Shown here piece by piece: positions 1 to 5,910 of a DNA stretch of 9,713 bases. The translations under genes were made by a program, and so were the position numbers. This stretch comes from Actinomycetota bacterium (lineage in GTDB: Bacteria > Actinomycetota > Humimicrobiia > Humimicrobiales > Humimicrobiaceae), in the NCBI GenBank assembly GCA_028697935.1, contig JAQVEM010000047.1, positions 1-9,713 on the forward strand. Direction: 5' to 3'. The first letter of the stretch is position 1. Every line of letters begins with the position of its first letter. Below the pieces are notes generated by a model. The model was not told where the DNA came from. It was given only the letters and a program-made list of their open reading frames with translations, and ran no database searches.

Positions 1-371
1 CTGAGGTCTGCAATTAATGCTCCGATAATTCTGATATAGTCAACGCCCTGATGTTCATAAAATCTTTTATCTTCAACTGCTATGACAGCATCCTTGATGT
101 ATTGAGACATTTTATTAAACGGGACAATTTCTCTGTTTTCTTCAGCATGAAACTCTGCAATAAGTGTACCATCAATTGCGTATACTTTGGATGTCTGTGC
201 GACTGGAGTAGGGGTAAGTTCTTCAAGACTGGGAAGAGTATTAACATATAGAAGCAAAACAAGACTGAACAGTATAAAAAGTGAGACGATAATTATTAAT
301 GCTACTTTTAAAAAGTTTAGAAACTTATTTTTCTTTTTCTGTTTATTCTGTTTATTTTGTTTGTTATTCAT
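1..371 (-). CDS. Class A penicillin-binding protein (PBP1A-like), N-terminal part
   Basis: Reading the minus strand from ATG at 371 gives an open frame of 123 codons that runs off the window, so the C-terminus is missing. Residues 1-18 are a very basic, Asn/Lys/Gln-rich cytoplasmic tail with a short NKQ repeat. Residues about 20-43 form one hydrophobic membrane anchor. The outward part then leads into the glycosyltransferase family 51 motif EDKRFYEHQG at residues 100-109, where E100 is the expected catalytic glutamate. The preceding IKDAVIAVEDKRF stretch is typical of the family. Such enzymes polymerise lipid II into glycan strands and, through a C-terminal transpeptidase domain lying outside this window, cross-link peptides at the outer face of the membrane. 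An in-frame TAA lies two codons upstream of the ATG, so the start is well fixed, although no clear Shine-Dalgarno sequence is visible. It is divergent from tyrS. Confidence 0.93.
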   Translation of the reverse strand, partial: MNNKQNKQNKQKKKNKFLNFLKVALIIIVSLFILFSLVLLLYVNTLPSLEELTPTPVAQTSKVYAIDGTLIAEFHAEENREIVPFNKMSQYIKDAVIAVEDKRFYEHQGVDYIRIIGALIADL

Positions 372-597
372 TAAATGTTAACTGTTTAATATAATAGTAT
401 TAGTAATTTTCACAGGGTATAAGATTTATATATAAATATTACTTCCTGACCTGTTCTTCAATCTTTAATTACAGCTTAGGAAATTTTATATAATATTTAC
501 CTAAAAGACAATATAGATATAAATAAAACAATAGAGGTCGGGAAGCGAATTACTGATTAAACAGCATAAATAATTGTATAAATGCCTGTCTTTTAAT

Positions 598-626
598 TAG
601 TTATATATTAGACATATATATAACTA
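598..626. repeat. Perfect 11-bp inverted repeat upstream of tyrS
   Basis: TAGTTATATAT (598-608) is the exact reverse complement of ATATATAACTA (616-626), with a 7-base spacer. It lies about 70 bp ahead of the tyrS start. With almost no G or C it would be a weak RNA hairpin and has no T-tract after it, so a protein-binding site or simple AT-rich chance is more likely than a terminator. Confidence 0.5.
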
Positions 627-669
627 TTATGTTAATATTTATACCAATTTTTAATCAATCTTCTGAAAA

Positions 670-690
670 ATTGGGAAAACGATTGGGAAA
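670..690 (+). repeat. Tandem ATTGGGAAA repeat at the tyrS ribosome binding site
   Basis: ATTGGGAAA occurs at 670-678 and again at 682-690, 12 bases apart. The second copy ends 5 bases before the tyrS ATG and supplies the only GGG near the expected Shine-Dalgarno distance (685-687). The repeat may therefore give two alternative weak ribosome contacts, or it may be a protein- or RNA-binding site over the translation start. Confidence 0.5.
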
Positions 691-695
691 GTGGT

Positions 696-1931
696 ATGGA
701 AAAAGATCTTAAGAAACAGATTGAAATAATTGAATCAGGAACGGAAGATATTCTTACAAAAGAAGAACTGGAATCCAGAGTAAAAAAAGCAATAATTGAA
801 AATAAACCATTAAAAGTAAAGCTGGGTCTTGATCCTACTGCTCCTGATATTCATCTCGGTCATGCTGTTGTTCTAAATAAACTACGGCAGTTCCAGGAGC
901 TCGGCCATAAAGCTATTTTAATTATAGGGGATTATACATCAAGAATAGGCGATCCTTCCGGAAGGTCCACACTGAGACCAAAGCTATCTGAAGATGTTAT
1001 AGAAAAAAATTCAAAGACATATATGGAGCAGGCATTTAAAATTCTTATTCCTGAAAAGACCGAAGTCGTTAAGAATTCAAACTGGCTTCATCATTTAAAA
1101 TTTGAAGACATCTTAAATCTAACATCAAGATTTACTGTTGCAAGAATGCTGGAAAGAGAAGATTTTAAAAAAAGATACAAAAGTAATACACCAATAGCAA
1201 TTATGGAATTTCTGTATCCCATCATGCAGGCCTATGATTCTGTAGCCATAAAAGCTGATGTTGAACTTGGTGGAACTGACCAGAAATTTAATCTACTTAT
1301 GGGAAGAGAATTGCAAAAGGAATTAGGACAGGAACCACAGATTGCCATAACAATGCCTATCCTTGTGGGTACAGACGGAGTTGAAAAGATGAGCAAAAGT
1401 CTTGGTAATTATATTGGTGTATATGAACAACCAGGAGAAATTTTTGGAAAAATTATGTCAATACCAGATAATATCATTATTGATTATTTCAGGCTTCTTA
1501 CCACTGTTGATTATAAAGATATTGAGGCAATGAATATTGATATGGAAAAAGGCGTTTTAAACCCTTCTATAGCAAAAAGGAGGCTGGCAAAAATAATTAT
1601 AGAAAGGCTTTACTCTGAAGAAGAAGCTATTAAAGCTGAAGAGGAATTTGATTTAATTTTTAAGAAAAAAGAAGTTCCTGAAAAAGTCGAAGAATATATT
1701 ATAAAACAGTCAGATATGGCGGATAAAAAGATAGGAATAGTTGAACTTTTATATAATTCGGGTCTTGTTAGTTCAAAAAGTGAAGCCAGAAGATTAATAG
1801 TGCAGGGTGGAATAAAAGTTGATGATAAAAAAGTTAGCGATCCTGATAAAGAATTTAATTTAGATGATTTAAATAATAAGATATTAAAAAGAGGTAAAAG
1901 GTTTTTCAGAAAAATAATAGTAAAAGAATAA
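696..1931 (+). CDS. tyrS: Tyrosyl-tRNA synthetase (TyrZ-type)
   Basis: The 411-residue product charges tRNA-Tyr with tyrosine in the cytoplasm. It has the class I signature HLGH at residues 53-56 and KMSKS at 231-235. Other family motifs are GLDPTAPDIHLGH, GDYTSRIGDPSGR near residue 80, and the GGTDQKFN tyrosine-pocket loop near 192. A C-terminal S4 RNA-binding domain spans about 344-408. HLGH with KMSKS, together with the length, points to the second bacterial TyrRS type (TyrZ-like) rather than the type with KFGKS. The ATG at 696 gives a normal N-terminus; the ribosome site is weak (GGG at 685-687). hypA starts 6 bases after the stop, so the two are probably one transcript. No T-box leader was found. 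Confidence 0.97.
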   Translation: MEKDLKKQIEIIESGTEDILTKEELESRVKKAIIENKPLKVKLGLDPTAPDIHLGHAVVLNKLRQFQELGHKAILIIGDYTSRIGDPSGRSTLRPKLSEDVIEKNSKTYMEQAFKILIPEKTEVVKNSNWLHHLKFEDILNLTSRFTVARMLEREDFKKRYKSNTPIAIMEFLYPIMQAYDSVAIKADVELGGTDQKFNLLMGRELQKELGQEPQIAITMPILVGTDGVEKMSKSLGNYIGVYEQPGEIFGKIMSIPDNIIIDYFRLLTTVDYKDIEAMNIDMEKGVLNPSIAKRRLAKIIIERLYSEEEAIKAEEEFDLIFKKKEVPEKVEEYIIKQSDMADKKIGIVELLYNSGLVSSKSEARRLIVQGGIKVDDKKVSDPDKEFNLDDLNNKILKRGKRFFRKIIVKE

Positions 1932-1937
1932 ATAAAT

Positions 1938-2279
1938 ATGCATGAATATTCTATAACCTGCTCAATTATTGAAATTTTAAACGACCTTACAAAAAAATAT
2001 AATATATATAAATTAAAAAAAGTAAGTTTTGAACTGGGTCCTTTCACACATATTGAACCTGAATCAATAAAATTTTATTATGATTACCTCACAGGAAATA
2101 ATGATGTTATAAATGGAGCTGTTCTTGATTTTAAAAGAAAAAAAATAAAGATGAAGTGTATGGACTGTGGTAAAACATTTTTATCAAAAAAAATTGCTTC
2201 AAAATGCAGATATTGCAAAGGGAATAAATTAAAAATAATAGATTCTGATGAAATCAAAATTATTTCAATAGAAACCTGA
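1938..2279 (+). CDS. hypA: Hydrogenase nickel-incorporation chaperone HypA
   Basis: The 113-residue product has the usual HypA/HybF length and architecture. It starts with MHE, whose His2 and Glu3 are part of the nickel site in studied homologues, and continues with the family's S-I-x-x-x-I-x-E-I pattern. A zinc ribbon near the C-terminus carries Cys74, Cys77, Cys90 and Cys93 (two CxxC pairs). HypA works with HypB to deliver nickel to the large subunit of [NiFe]-hydrogenases, and in some bacteria to urease. The start follows the tyrS stop by 6 bases without its own obvious Shine-Dalgarno sequence, which suggests translational coupling to tyrS. No other hyp or hydrogenase gene is in the window, so it is an orphan copy here. 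All expected metal ligands are present. Confidence 0.95.
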   Translation: MHEYSITCSIIEILNDLTKKYNIYKLKKVSFELGPFTHIEPESIKFYYDYLTGNNDVINGAVLDFKRKKIKMKCMDCGKTFLSKKIASKCRYCKGNKLKIIDSDEIKIISIET

Positions 2280-2357
2280 ATGAAAACCCGAGGCTTATCC
2301 TGCGAACAAAATCGCAATCCGCGTTTCAATAGCAGTGAAATATAAGAGTAATTTTTA

Positions 2358-2386
2358 TTGACTTAAAACTCCGCTATAGTTAAAAT
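2358..2386 (+). promoter_or_regulatory. Candidate sigma-70-type promoter for rny (distal)
   Basis: TTGACT at 2358-2363 is separated by 17 bases from TAAAAT at 2381-2386. Each hexamer has five of six consensus bases and the spacing is ideal. It faces rny and would start transcription near 2393, giving a leader of roughly 430 bases. In AT-rich DNA such matches also occur by chance. Confidence 0.45.
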
Positions 2387-2427
2387 TAAAATAATTAACA
2401 AAATGTAATATCTGATTTATAAGTTAA

Positions 2428-2455
2428 TTTGCATGAATTAATAATATCCTATAAT
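2428..2455 (+). promoter_or_regulatory. Candidate sigma-70-type promoter for rny (proximal)
   Basis: A perfect TATAAT at 2450-2455 has TTTGCA 16 bases upstream (2428-2433; TTGCAT at 2429-2434 is the alternative, with 15-base spacing). The -35 match is modest. The expected start near 2462 falls inside the first copy of the 12-base repeat. Confidence 0.35.
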
Positions 2456-2456
2456 G

Positions 2457-2713
2457 TATTATTAGTGCGGGAGTAAAGTTTTATTAGAAAAATGTAATAA
2501 AAGAATTGATAATAAAAGTTTTTTTAAGATGATTTCAATTGCTTGTTATTAAATTAATTAAAAAACAAAAGGGGCAGATACAGGGTTTAATCTAATATTA
2601 AAATATTATACTTATTTTAAAATTAAAGCAAAAGGTCGAAACAAAGTAAAAGTTTTTATGTCTGAATAATAAATTCAGATAAATATCAGTTAAATTAGAG
2701 TTATTATTAGTGC
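2457..2713 (+). repeat. Pair of 12-base direct repeats in the rny leader
   Basis: TATTATTAGTGC occurs exactly at 2457-2468 and 2702-2713, 245 bases apart (the coordinates span both copies). The GTGC end makes it less trivial than the AT background. The first copy overlaps the predicted start of the proximal promoter and the second lies about 50 bases ahead of the terminator structure. The function is unknown. Confidence 0.4.
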
Positions 2714-2765
2714 AAATTTAATAAGATTTTTAGATTTTTCTTAGAAACGGTGTAAATTAACTTAT

Positions 2766-2807
2766 AAGTCGGGTTAATTAAATTATATTAACTCGACTTT
2801 TTATTTT
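2766..2807 (+). terminator. Intrinsic terminator / putative attenuator just upstream of rny
   Basis: Arms 2766-2778 (AAGTCGGGTTAAT) and 2787-2799 (ATTAACTCGACTT) form a 13-bp stem with one G-U pair and an 8-base loop. The T-rich run TTTTTATTTT (2798-2807) follows at once. Only 18 bases separate it from the rny ATG, leaving no room for a promoter downstream, so rny mRNA must be made through it. The loop-side half of the left arm, GTTAATT (2773-2779), can instead pair with AATTAAC (2755-2761) just upstream, a ready-made competing hairpin. It may also end tyrS-hypA transcripts. Confidence 0.8.
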
Positions 2808-2817
2808 GGAAGGAAGG
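2808..2817 (+). promoter_or_regulatory. Strong ribosome binding site of rny
   Basis: GGAAGGAAGG contains two overlapping Shine-Dalgarno-like GGAAGG cores and ends 8 bases before the ATG at 2826. It begins directly after the T-tract of the terminator, so termination would remove it from the transcript. Confidence 0.8.
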
Positions 2818-2825
2818 TTTTAAAA

Positions 2826-4367
2826 ATGGATATGTTAATAAAAATTGCTTTTATTGTCATTGGTGTAATAGCAGGATTTCTATTTGGTTTTTTCTTTAGA
2901 AAATATGTTATAGATTCGAAGTTAAGTTCTGCAGAGCAAAAAGTTGATTTATTACTCAATAATGCAAAAAAAGAAGCTGCAACTTTGAAAAAAGAGATAT
3001 TGCTGGAAGGTAAAGAAGAAATACAGAATTTAAAGATGAGCGCAGAAGAGGAGATTAACAGACAGAAATTTGAGCTGAAGAAAAAAGAAGACAGGTTAAT
3101 GAACAGGGAAGATTCTATTGAAAAAAAAGCCTATTACCTGGAAAAAAAGGAACATGAATTAAATCAAAGAAGGGAAGAACTTGAAAGAAAAAATAAGGAA
3201 CTGGATGAAGTACTTGAAAAAGAAATACTAAGACTGGAGGCTATTGCTGAGCTGACAAAAGAAGAAGCAAAAGCAATACTGATGAAAAAAATACAGGATG
3301 AAGCTAAATATGAATCAGCAAAAGAATTAAAAAATATAGAAGCTAAACTAAAAGAAGAGGCAGATGTAATTGCAAAGAAAATAATCTCCCAGTCCATACA
3401 GAGGTGTGCTCTTGAGCATGTAAGTGAAACAACAGTATCAGTTGTTAATTTACCAAATGATGAAATGAAGGGTAGAATAATAGGCAGAGAAGGTAGAAAT
3501 ATAAGAATTTTTGAAAATCTTACAGGGATAAACATAATTGTTGATGATACTCCGGAGGCTGTCATATTATCATCATTTGACCCTGTGCGAAGAGAGATTG
3601 CAAGAGTAACACTGGAAAACCTTATAATGGATGGTAGAATTCATCCGGCAAGAATTGAAGAAATGTATGAAAAAGCAAGTAAAATAGTTAACGATGAAAT
3701 AAAAGCAGAAGGCGAACAGGCTGTTTTTGATGCAGGAATATCAGGAATAAATCCTGGTTTAATAAAAGTGCTGGGAAGATTAAAATATAGAACCAGCTAC
3801 GGCCAGAATGTTCTCCAGCATTCAAAAGAAGTTGCTTATATAGCTGGAATAATTGCGTCTGAGCTGGGTGTTAATGTCAAAAAAGCAAAAAGAGCAGGAC
3901 TCCTTCATGACATAGGTAAAGCCCTGACCCATGATATTGAAGGTTCACACGCAATAATAGGAGCAGAACTTGCAAAGAGATTAAATGAAGATGATGAAAT
4001 ATGTCATGCAATTAAAGCTCATCATAATGAAATAGAAGCAGAAACAATTCTCGATGTAATTATACAGGCAGCAGACCAGATATCAGGTGGAAGGCCCGGT
4101 GCAAGAAGAGAGACACTTGAAAGTTATGTAAAAAGACTTGAGAGCCTGGAAAGAATTGCTACAGATTTTAAAGGTATAGAAAAGGCTTATGCTATACAGG
4201 CAGGGAGAGAAATAAGGGTAATAGTCAAACCAGAAGAAGTGGATGATGATATGTCGATTGTCCTTGCAAGAGATATCGCAAAAGAAATAGAAAAAGAAAT
4301 GGAATACCCGGGGCAGATAAAAGTAACAGTAATAAGAGAAAGCAGAGCTGTTGAGTATGCAAAATAG
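2826..4367 (+). CDS. rny: Ribonuclease Y
   Basis: The 513-residue product is a membrane-anchored endoribonuclease that initiates mRNA decay. A single transmembrane helix spans about residues 4-25, with basic residues just inside. A long charged coiled coil follows (about 32-190), full of E/K/R heptads, which mediates dimerisation in the family. A KH RNA-binding domain contains the loop [10 protein letters not shown] at 216-225. The HD hydrolase domain has the expected metal ligands His332, His361-Asp362 (LLHDIGKA) and Asp417. Length and order match Bacillus RNase Y (about 520 residues). Translation starts at ATG 2826 behind a very strong ribosome site, and an intrinsic terminator sits immediately ahead of that site, suggesting control by premature termination. 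The end overlaps the next gene by 11 bases. Confidence 0.98.
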   Translation: MDMLIKIAFIVIGVIAGFLFGFFFRKYVIDSKLSSAEQKVDLLLNNAKKEAATLKKEILLEGKEEIQNLKMSAEEEINRQKFELKKKEDRLMNREDSIEKKAYYLEKKEHELNQRREELERKNKELDEVLEKEILRLEAIAELTKEEAKAILMKKIQDEAKYESAKELKNIEAKLKEEADVIAKKIISQSIQRCALEHVSETTVSVVNLPNDEMKGRIIGREGRNIRIFENLTGINIIVDDTPEAVILSSFDPVRREIARVTLENLIMDGRIHPARIEEMYEKASKIVNDEIKAEGEQAVFDAGISGINPGLIKVLGRLKYRTSYGQNVLQHSKEVAYIAGIIASELGVNVKKAKRAGLLHDIGKALTHDIEGSHAIIGAELAKRLNEDDEICHAIKAHHNEIEAETILDVIIQAADQISGGRPGARRETLESYVKRLESLERIATDFKGIEKAYAIQAGREIRVIVKPEEVDDDMSIVLARDIAKEIEKEMEYPGQIKVTVIRESRAVEYAK

Positions 4368-5529
4368 TTCTGATTTAAAAAAATTCCTGGCTGAACTTAA
4401 CATAAAAGAATCACTGAATATTGAAGAAGATCTGGGTGATGGATATGTAAAGCTAAAAATTTCGGAAGCCGAAAGAAGACAGGCTCTGCAGGATATAAAC
4501 TGTGTGGAAGATATAATAGTTGAGCTCCTGAGAAACAGCAGAGATGCGGGCAGCAAGAATATATATATCGGAACAAAAAAAATAGAAGACAAGAGAAGAA
4601 AAATATACTTAATAGATGATGGATGTGGTATACCTCCAAAACTCCAAAATCTAATTTTCCAATCAAGAGTTACTTCAAAACTTGAAAACGGCATGAAAGA
4701 TTCTTATGGTTTCCATGGTAGAGGGATGGCTTTATTTTCGATAAAGCTAAATGTGGATGAAATAAAAATAGTTTTTTCTGATGTGCTAAAAGGTACATCA
4801 TTTTATATTGATATAGATTTATCAAAAATACCGGAAAAAAAAGATCAGTCCATTATGCCACAGATTATAAAGATGGATGGAGATTTAAATATAGTCGGTG
4901 GAGTAAATAATATAATAAAAACTATAATAGAATTTCAGCTACAGAACAGAAAAATAAATTTTTTTTATGGCAGCCCTACACAGATACTTACTACTATGAG
5001 GGAAAACGCAAAAATAAACAATAAAAACTATCCGGATTTTAATAGCTGGGATGAACTTATTTACTATGTTAATAATAATAAAATAAAGGTTACACATATA
5101 CCATCACTTACGAGTAACTATAATGTTATGGAAAAAATTGCAAAAAATATATTTAATATGGATATATCTACAAGAGGAATTCAGAGAATTATATATAATG
5201 AAATTAATAAACTTAAACCTTTAACGTTAATTCAGGAAGGTAAGCAGGAAGGCGAAGGCAGTTTTGAAGGAAAAGATAATAATCTGTATGAAAATAATCG
5301 ATATGAGGATAAGCCGGAAAAAGGAGTGGATAAAAAGTTAAAACTTTACGATGAATCAAAACTTGCAAGCAGGTTTAAAGATGAAGAAATAAGATGTATA
5401 ATTAATGCTGCAGAAGAAAAGATAAGAGAATTAGGTAGTAAATACTTTATAACAACTGGTGAAAATATAGAATACAAAAAGGTAAATAATACTATAAAGT
5501 TATCAATTGAATTAAAGCAAAAAGAGTAA
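4357..5529 (+). CDS. GHKL-family ATPase of unknown function (MutL/TopoVIB-like ATP-binding fold)
   Basis: The 390-residue protein has the Bergerat ATP-binding fold of the GHKL superfamily. The N box is E56-LLR-N60-SR-DA (63-64), with E56 as likely catalytic base. The G1 box is DDGCGIP (87-93), a TSK triplet lies at 106-108, and a glycine-rich lid GFHGRG spans 118-123. The run from N box through the TSK to the lid recalls MutL more than histidine kinases, but no MutL S5 transducer or endonuclease part is recognisable. Residues 150-290 have no motif I know. Residues 294-330 are a polar, Glu/Lys/Gly-rich linker, and a small domain of about 50 residues ends the protein. No membrane segment is seen. 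The ATG at 4357 overlaps the rny end by 11 bases, with AGAG 9 bases upstream; a TTG at 4351 would add two residues. The position suggests coupled translation with RNase Y. The role is unknown. Confidence 0.85.
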   Translation: MQNSSDLKKFLAELNIKESLNIEEDLGDGYVKLKISEAERRQALQDINCVEDIIVELLRNSRDAGSKNIYIGTKKIEDKRRKIYLIDDGCGIPPKLQNLIFQSRVTSKLENGMKDSYGFHGRGMALFSIKLNVDEIKIVFSDVLKGTSFYIDIDLSKIPEKKDQSIMPQIIKMDGDLNIVGGVNNIIKTIIEFQLQNRKINFFYGSPTQILTTMRENAKINNKNYPDFNSWDELIYYVNNNKIKVTHIPSLTSNYNVMEKIAKNIFNMDISTRGIQRIIYNEINKLKPLTLIQEGKQEGEGSFEGKDNNLYENNRYEDKPEKGVDKKLKLYDESKLASRFKDEEIRCIINAAEEKIRELGSKYFITTGENIEYKKVNNTIKLSIELKQKE

Positions 5530-5558
5530 AAAATTAATAGCATACAGATAATAAAATT

Positions 5559-5831
5559 ATGGAAGAAAATATTAAATTATTAAAAGTTTCTTCAAAATCA
5601 AAACCCAACTCAGTAGCAGGTGCCATAGCAGGTATAATCAGAAGTAATACAAGAGTCCAAATACAAACCATAGGTGCAGGAGCATTAAATCAGGCTATTA
5701 AAGGTATCGCTATTGCACGTGGATTCATAGCACCTACAGGTCAGGAATTAATATGTATACCATATTTTAAAGATATTGAAGTTAATGGGGAAGTAAAGAC
5801 TGCTATCGTACTTACTATTGAATCAAGATAA
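5559..5831 (+). CDS. spoVS: Stage V sporulation protein S
   Basis: This 90-residue protein closely follows the SpoVS consensus: LKVSSKSKPNSVAGAIAG near the start, then IGAGALNQAIKGIAIARGF and the ICIPYF segment, ending in a short beta-rich tail. Bacillus SpoVS is 86 residues; this one has about four extra at the N-terminus. The fold is Alba-like and thought to bind nucleic acid. In Bacillus it affects septation and coat or cortex formation in sporulation, but the family also occurs in many non-sporulating bacteria, so its presence does not prove sporulation. The start at ATG 5559 has no strong Shine-Dalgarno sequence. It follows the GHKL gene by 29 bases and precedes miaB by 79, probably in the same transcript. 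Confidence 0.96.
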   Translation: MEENIKLLKVSSKSKPNSVAGAIAGIIRSNTRVQIQTIGAGALNQAIKGIAIARGFIAPTGQELICIPYFKDIEVNGEVKTAIVLTIESR

Positions 5832-5858
5832 ATTTATATTTATCATCATAAAAACAGC

Positions 5859-5899
5859 CTTTTAAATTTAATTTACTTAATATCATTTTAATTTAAGGG
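5859..5899 (+). promoter_or_regulatory. Hairpin that could mask the miaB ribosome binding site
   Basis: CTTTTAAATT (5859-5868) can pair with AATTTAAGGG (5890-5899): seven A-T pairs, two G-U pairs and one G-C pair, with a 21-base loop. The right arm includes the AAGGGA Shine-Dalgarno sequence of miaB (5895-5900). The stem is weak and AT-rich, so an effect on translation, perhaps temperature-sensitive, is only a suggestion. Confidence 0.3.
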
Positions 5900-5910
5900 A
5901 ATTTATACTC

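Larger units (their letters stand above)
372..695. other. Divergent intergenic region between the PBP gene and tyrS
   Basis: This 324-bp gap holds no credible gene. It should contain both divergent promoters, but no hexamer pair stands out from the AT background. It does contain nested complementary segments: 8-bp arms AAAAGACA (503-510) and TGTCTTTT (587-594), which enclose 5-bp arms ACAAT (528-532) and ATTGT (573-577) and a GC-richer core near 533-552. A perfect AT-rich inverted repeat follows at 598-626. I looked for the conserved T-box sequence often found ahead of aminoacyl-tRNA synthetase genes and did not find it. Confidence 0.6.
2280..2825 (+). other. Long non-coding stretch between hypA and rny; probable rny leader
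   Basis: No reading frame here has both a ribosome site and meaningful length. The stretch starts with a GC-richer segment (about 2287-2340) containing two small hairpins: TGCGA/TCGCA at 2301-2316 and TTTCA/TGAAA at 2324-2340. Two promoter-like motifs follow, near 2358 and 2428. A perfect 7-bp hairpin TCTGAAT/ATTCAGA lies at 2661-2679, and the 12-base word TATTATTAGTGC occurs twice (2457-2468 and 2702-2713). It ends in a strong intrinsic terminator that touches the rny ribosome site. The length and structure fit a regulated 5' leader better than a plain spacer. Confidence 0.65.

Noticed and set aside
51..381. Plus-strand and short minus-strand frames (51-251, 187-381, 80-262)
   Set aside because: They lie over the penicillin-binding protein coding frame, which gives a clear GT51 motif and membrane anchor; the others look like random low-complexity translations.
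372..695. T-box riboswitch for tyrS
   Set aside because: The conserved T-box core and a leader terminator before tyrS are both absent.
1610..2329. Minus-strand frames at 1610-2047 and 2084-2329
   Set aside because: They are antisense to tyrS and hypA, rich in Ser/Phe/Ile as expected from reversed Lys/Glu-rich coding DNA, and match no family.
2281..2341. CRISPR repeat, because of GTTTCAAT-like sequence
   Set aside because: Only one occurrence is present; there is no repeat-spacer array.
2529..2552. Seven-codon frame in the rny leader as a possible leader peptide
   Set aside because: No ribosome site precedes it and no run of a regulatory amino acid is encoded; other leader ATGs stop within two or three codons.
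2762..2789. A promoter inside the rny terminator hairpin (TTATAA at 2762, TATATT at 2784)
   Set aside because: The -35 match is only three of six, and the hairpin and T-tract explain the sequence much better.
3164..4694. Minus-strand frames at 3164-3565, 4083-4694 and 4397-4666
   Set aside because: They are antisense to rny and the GHKL gene, both of which have complete motif sets; their Ser/Phe-rich composition is a strand shadow.
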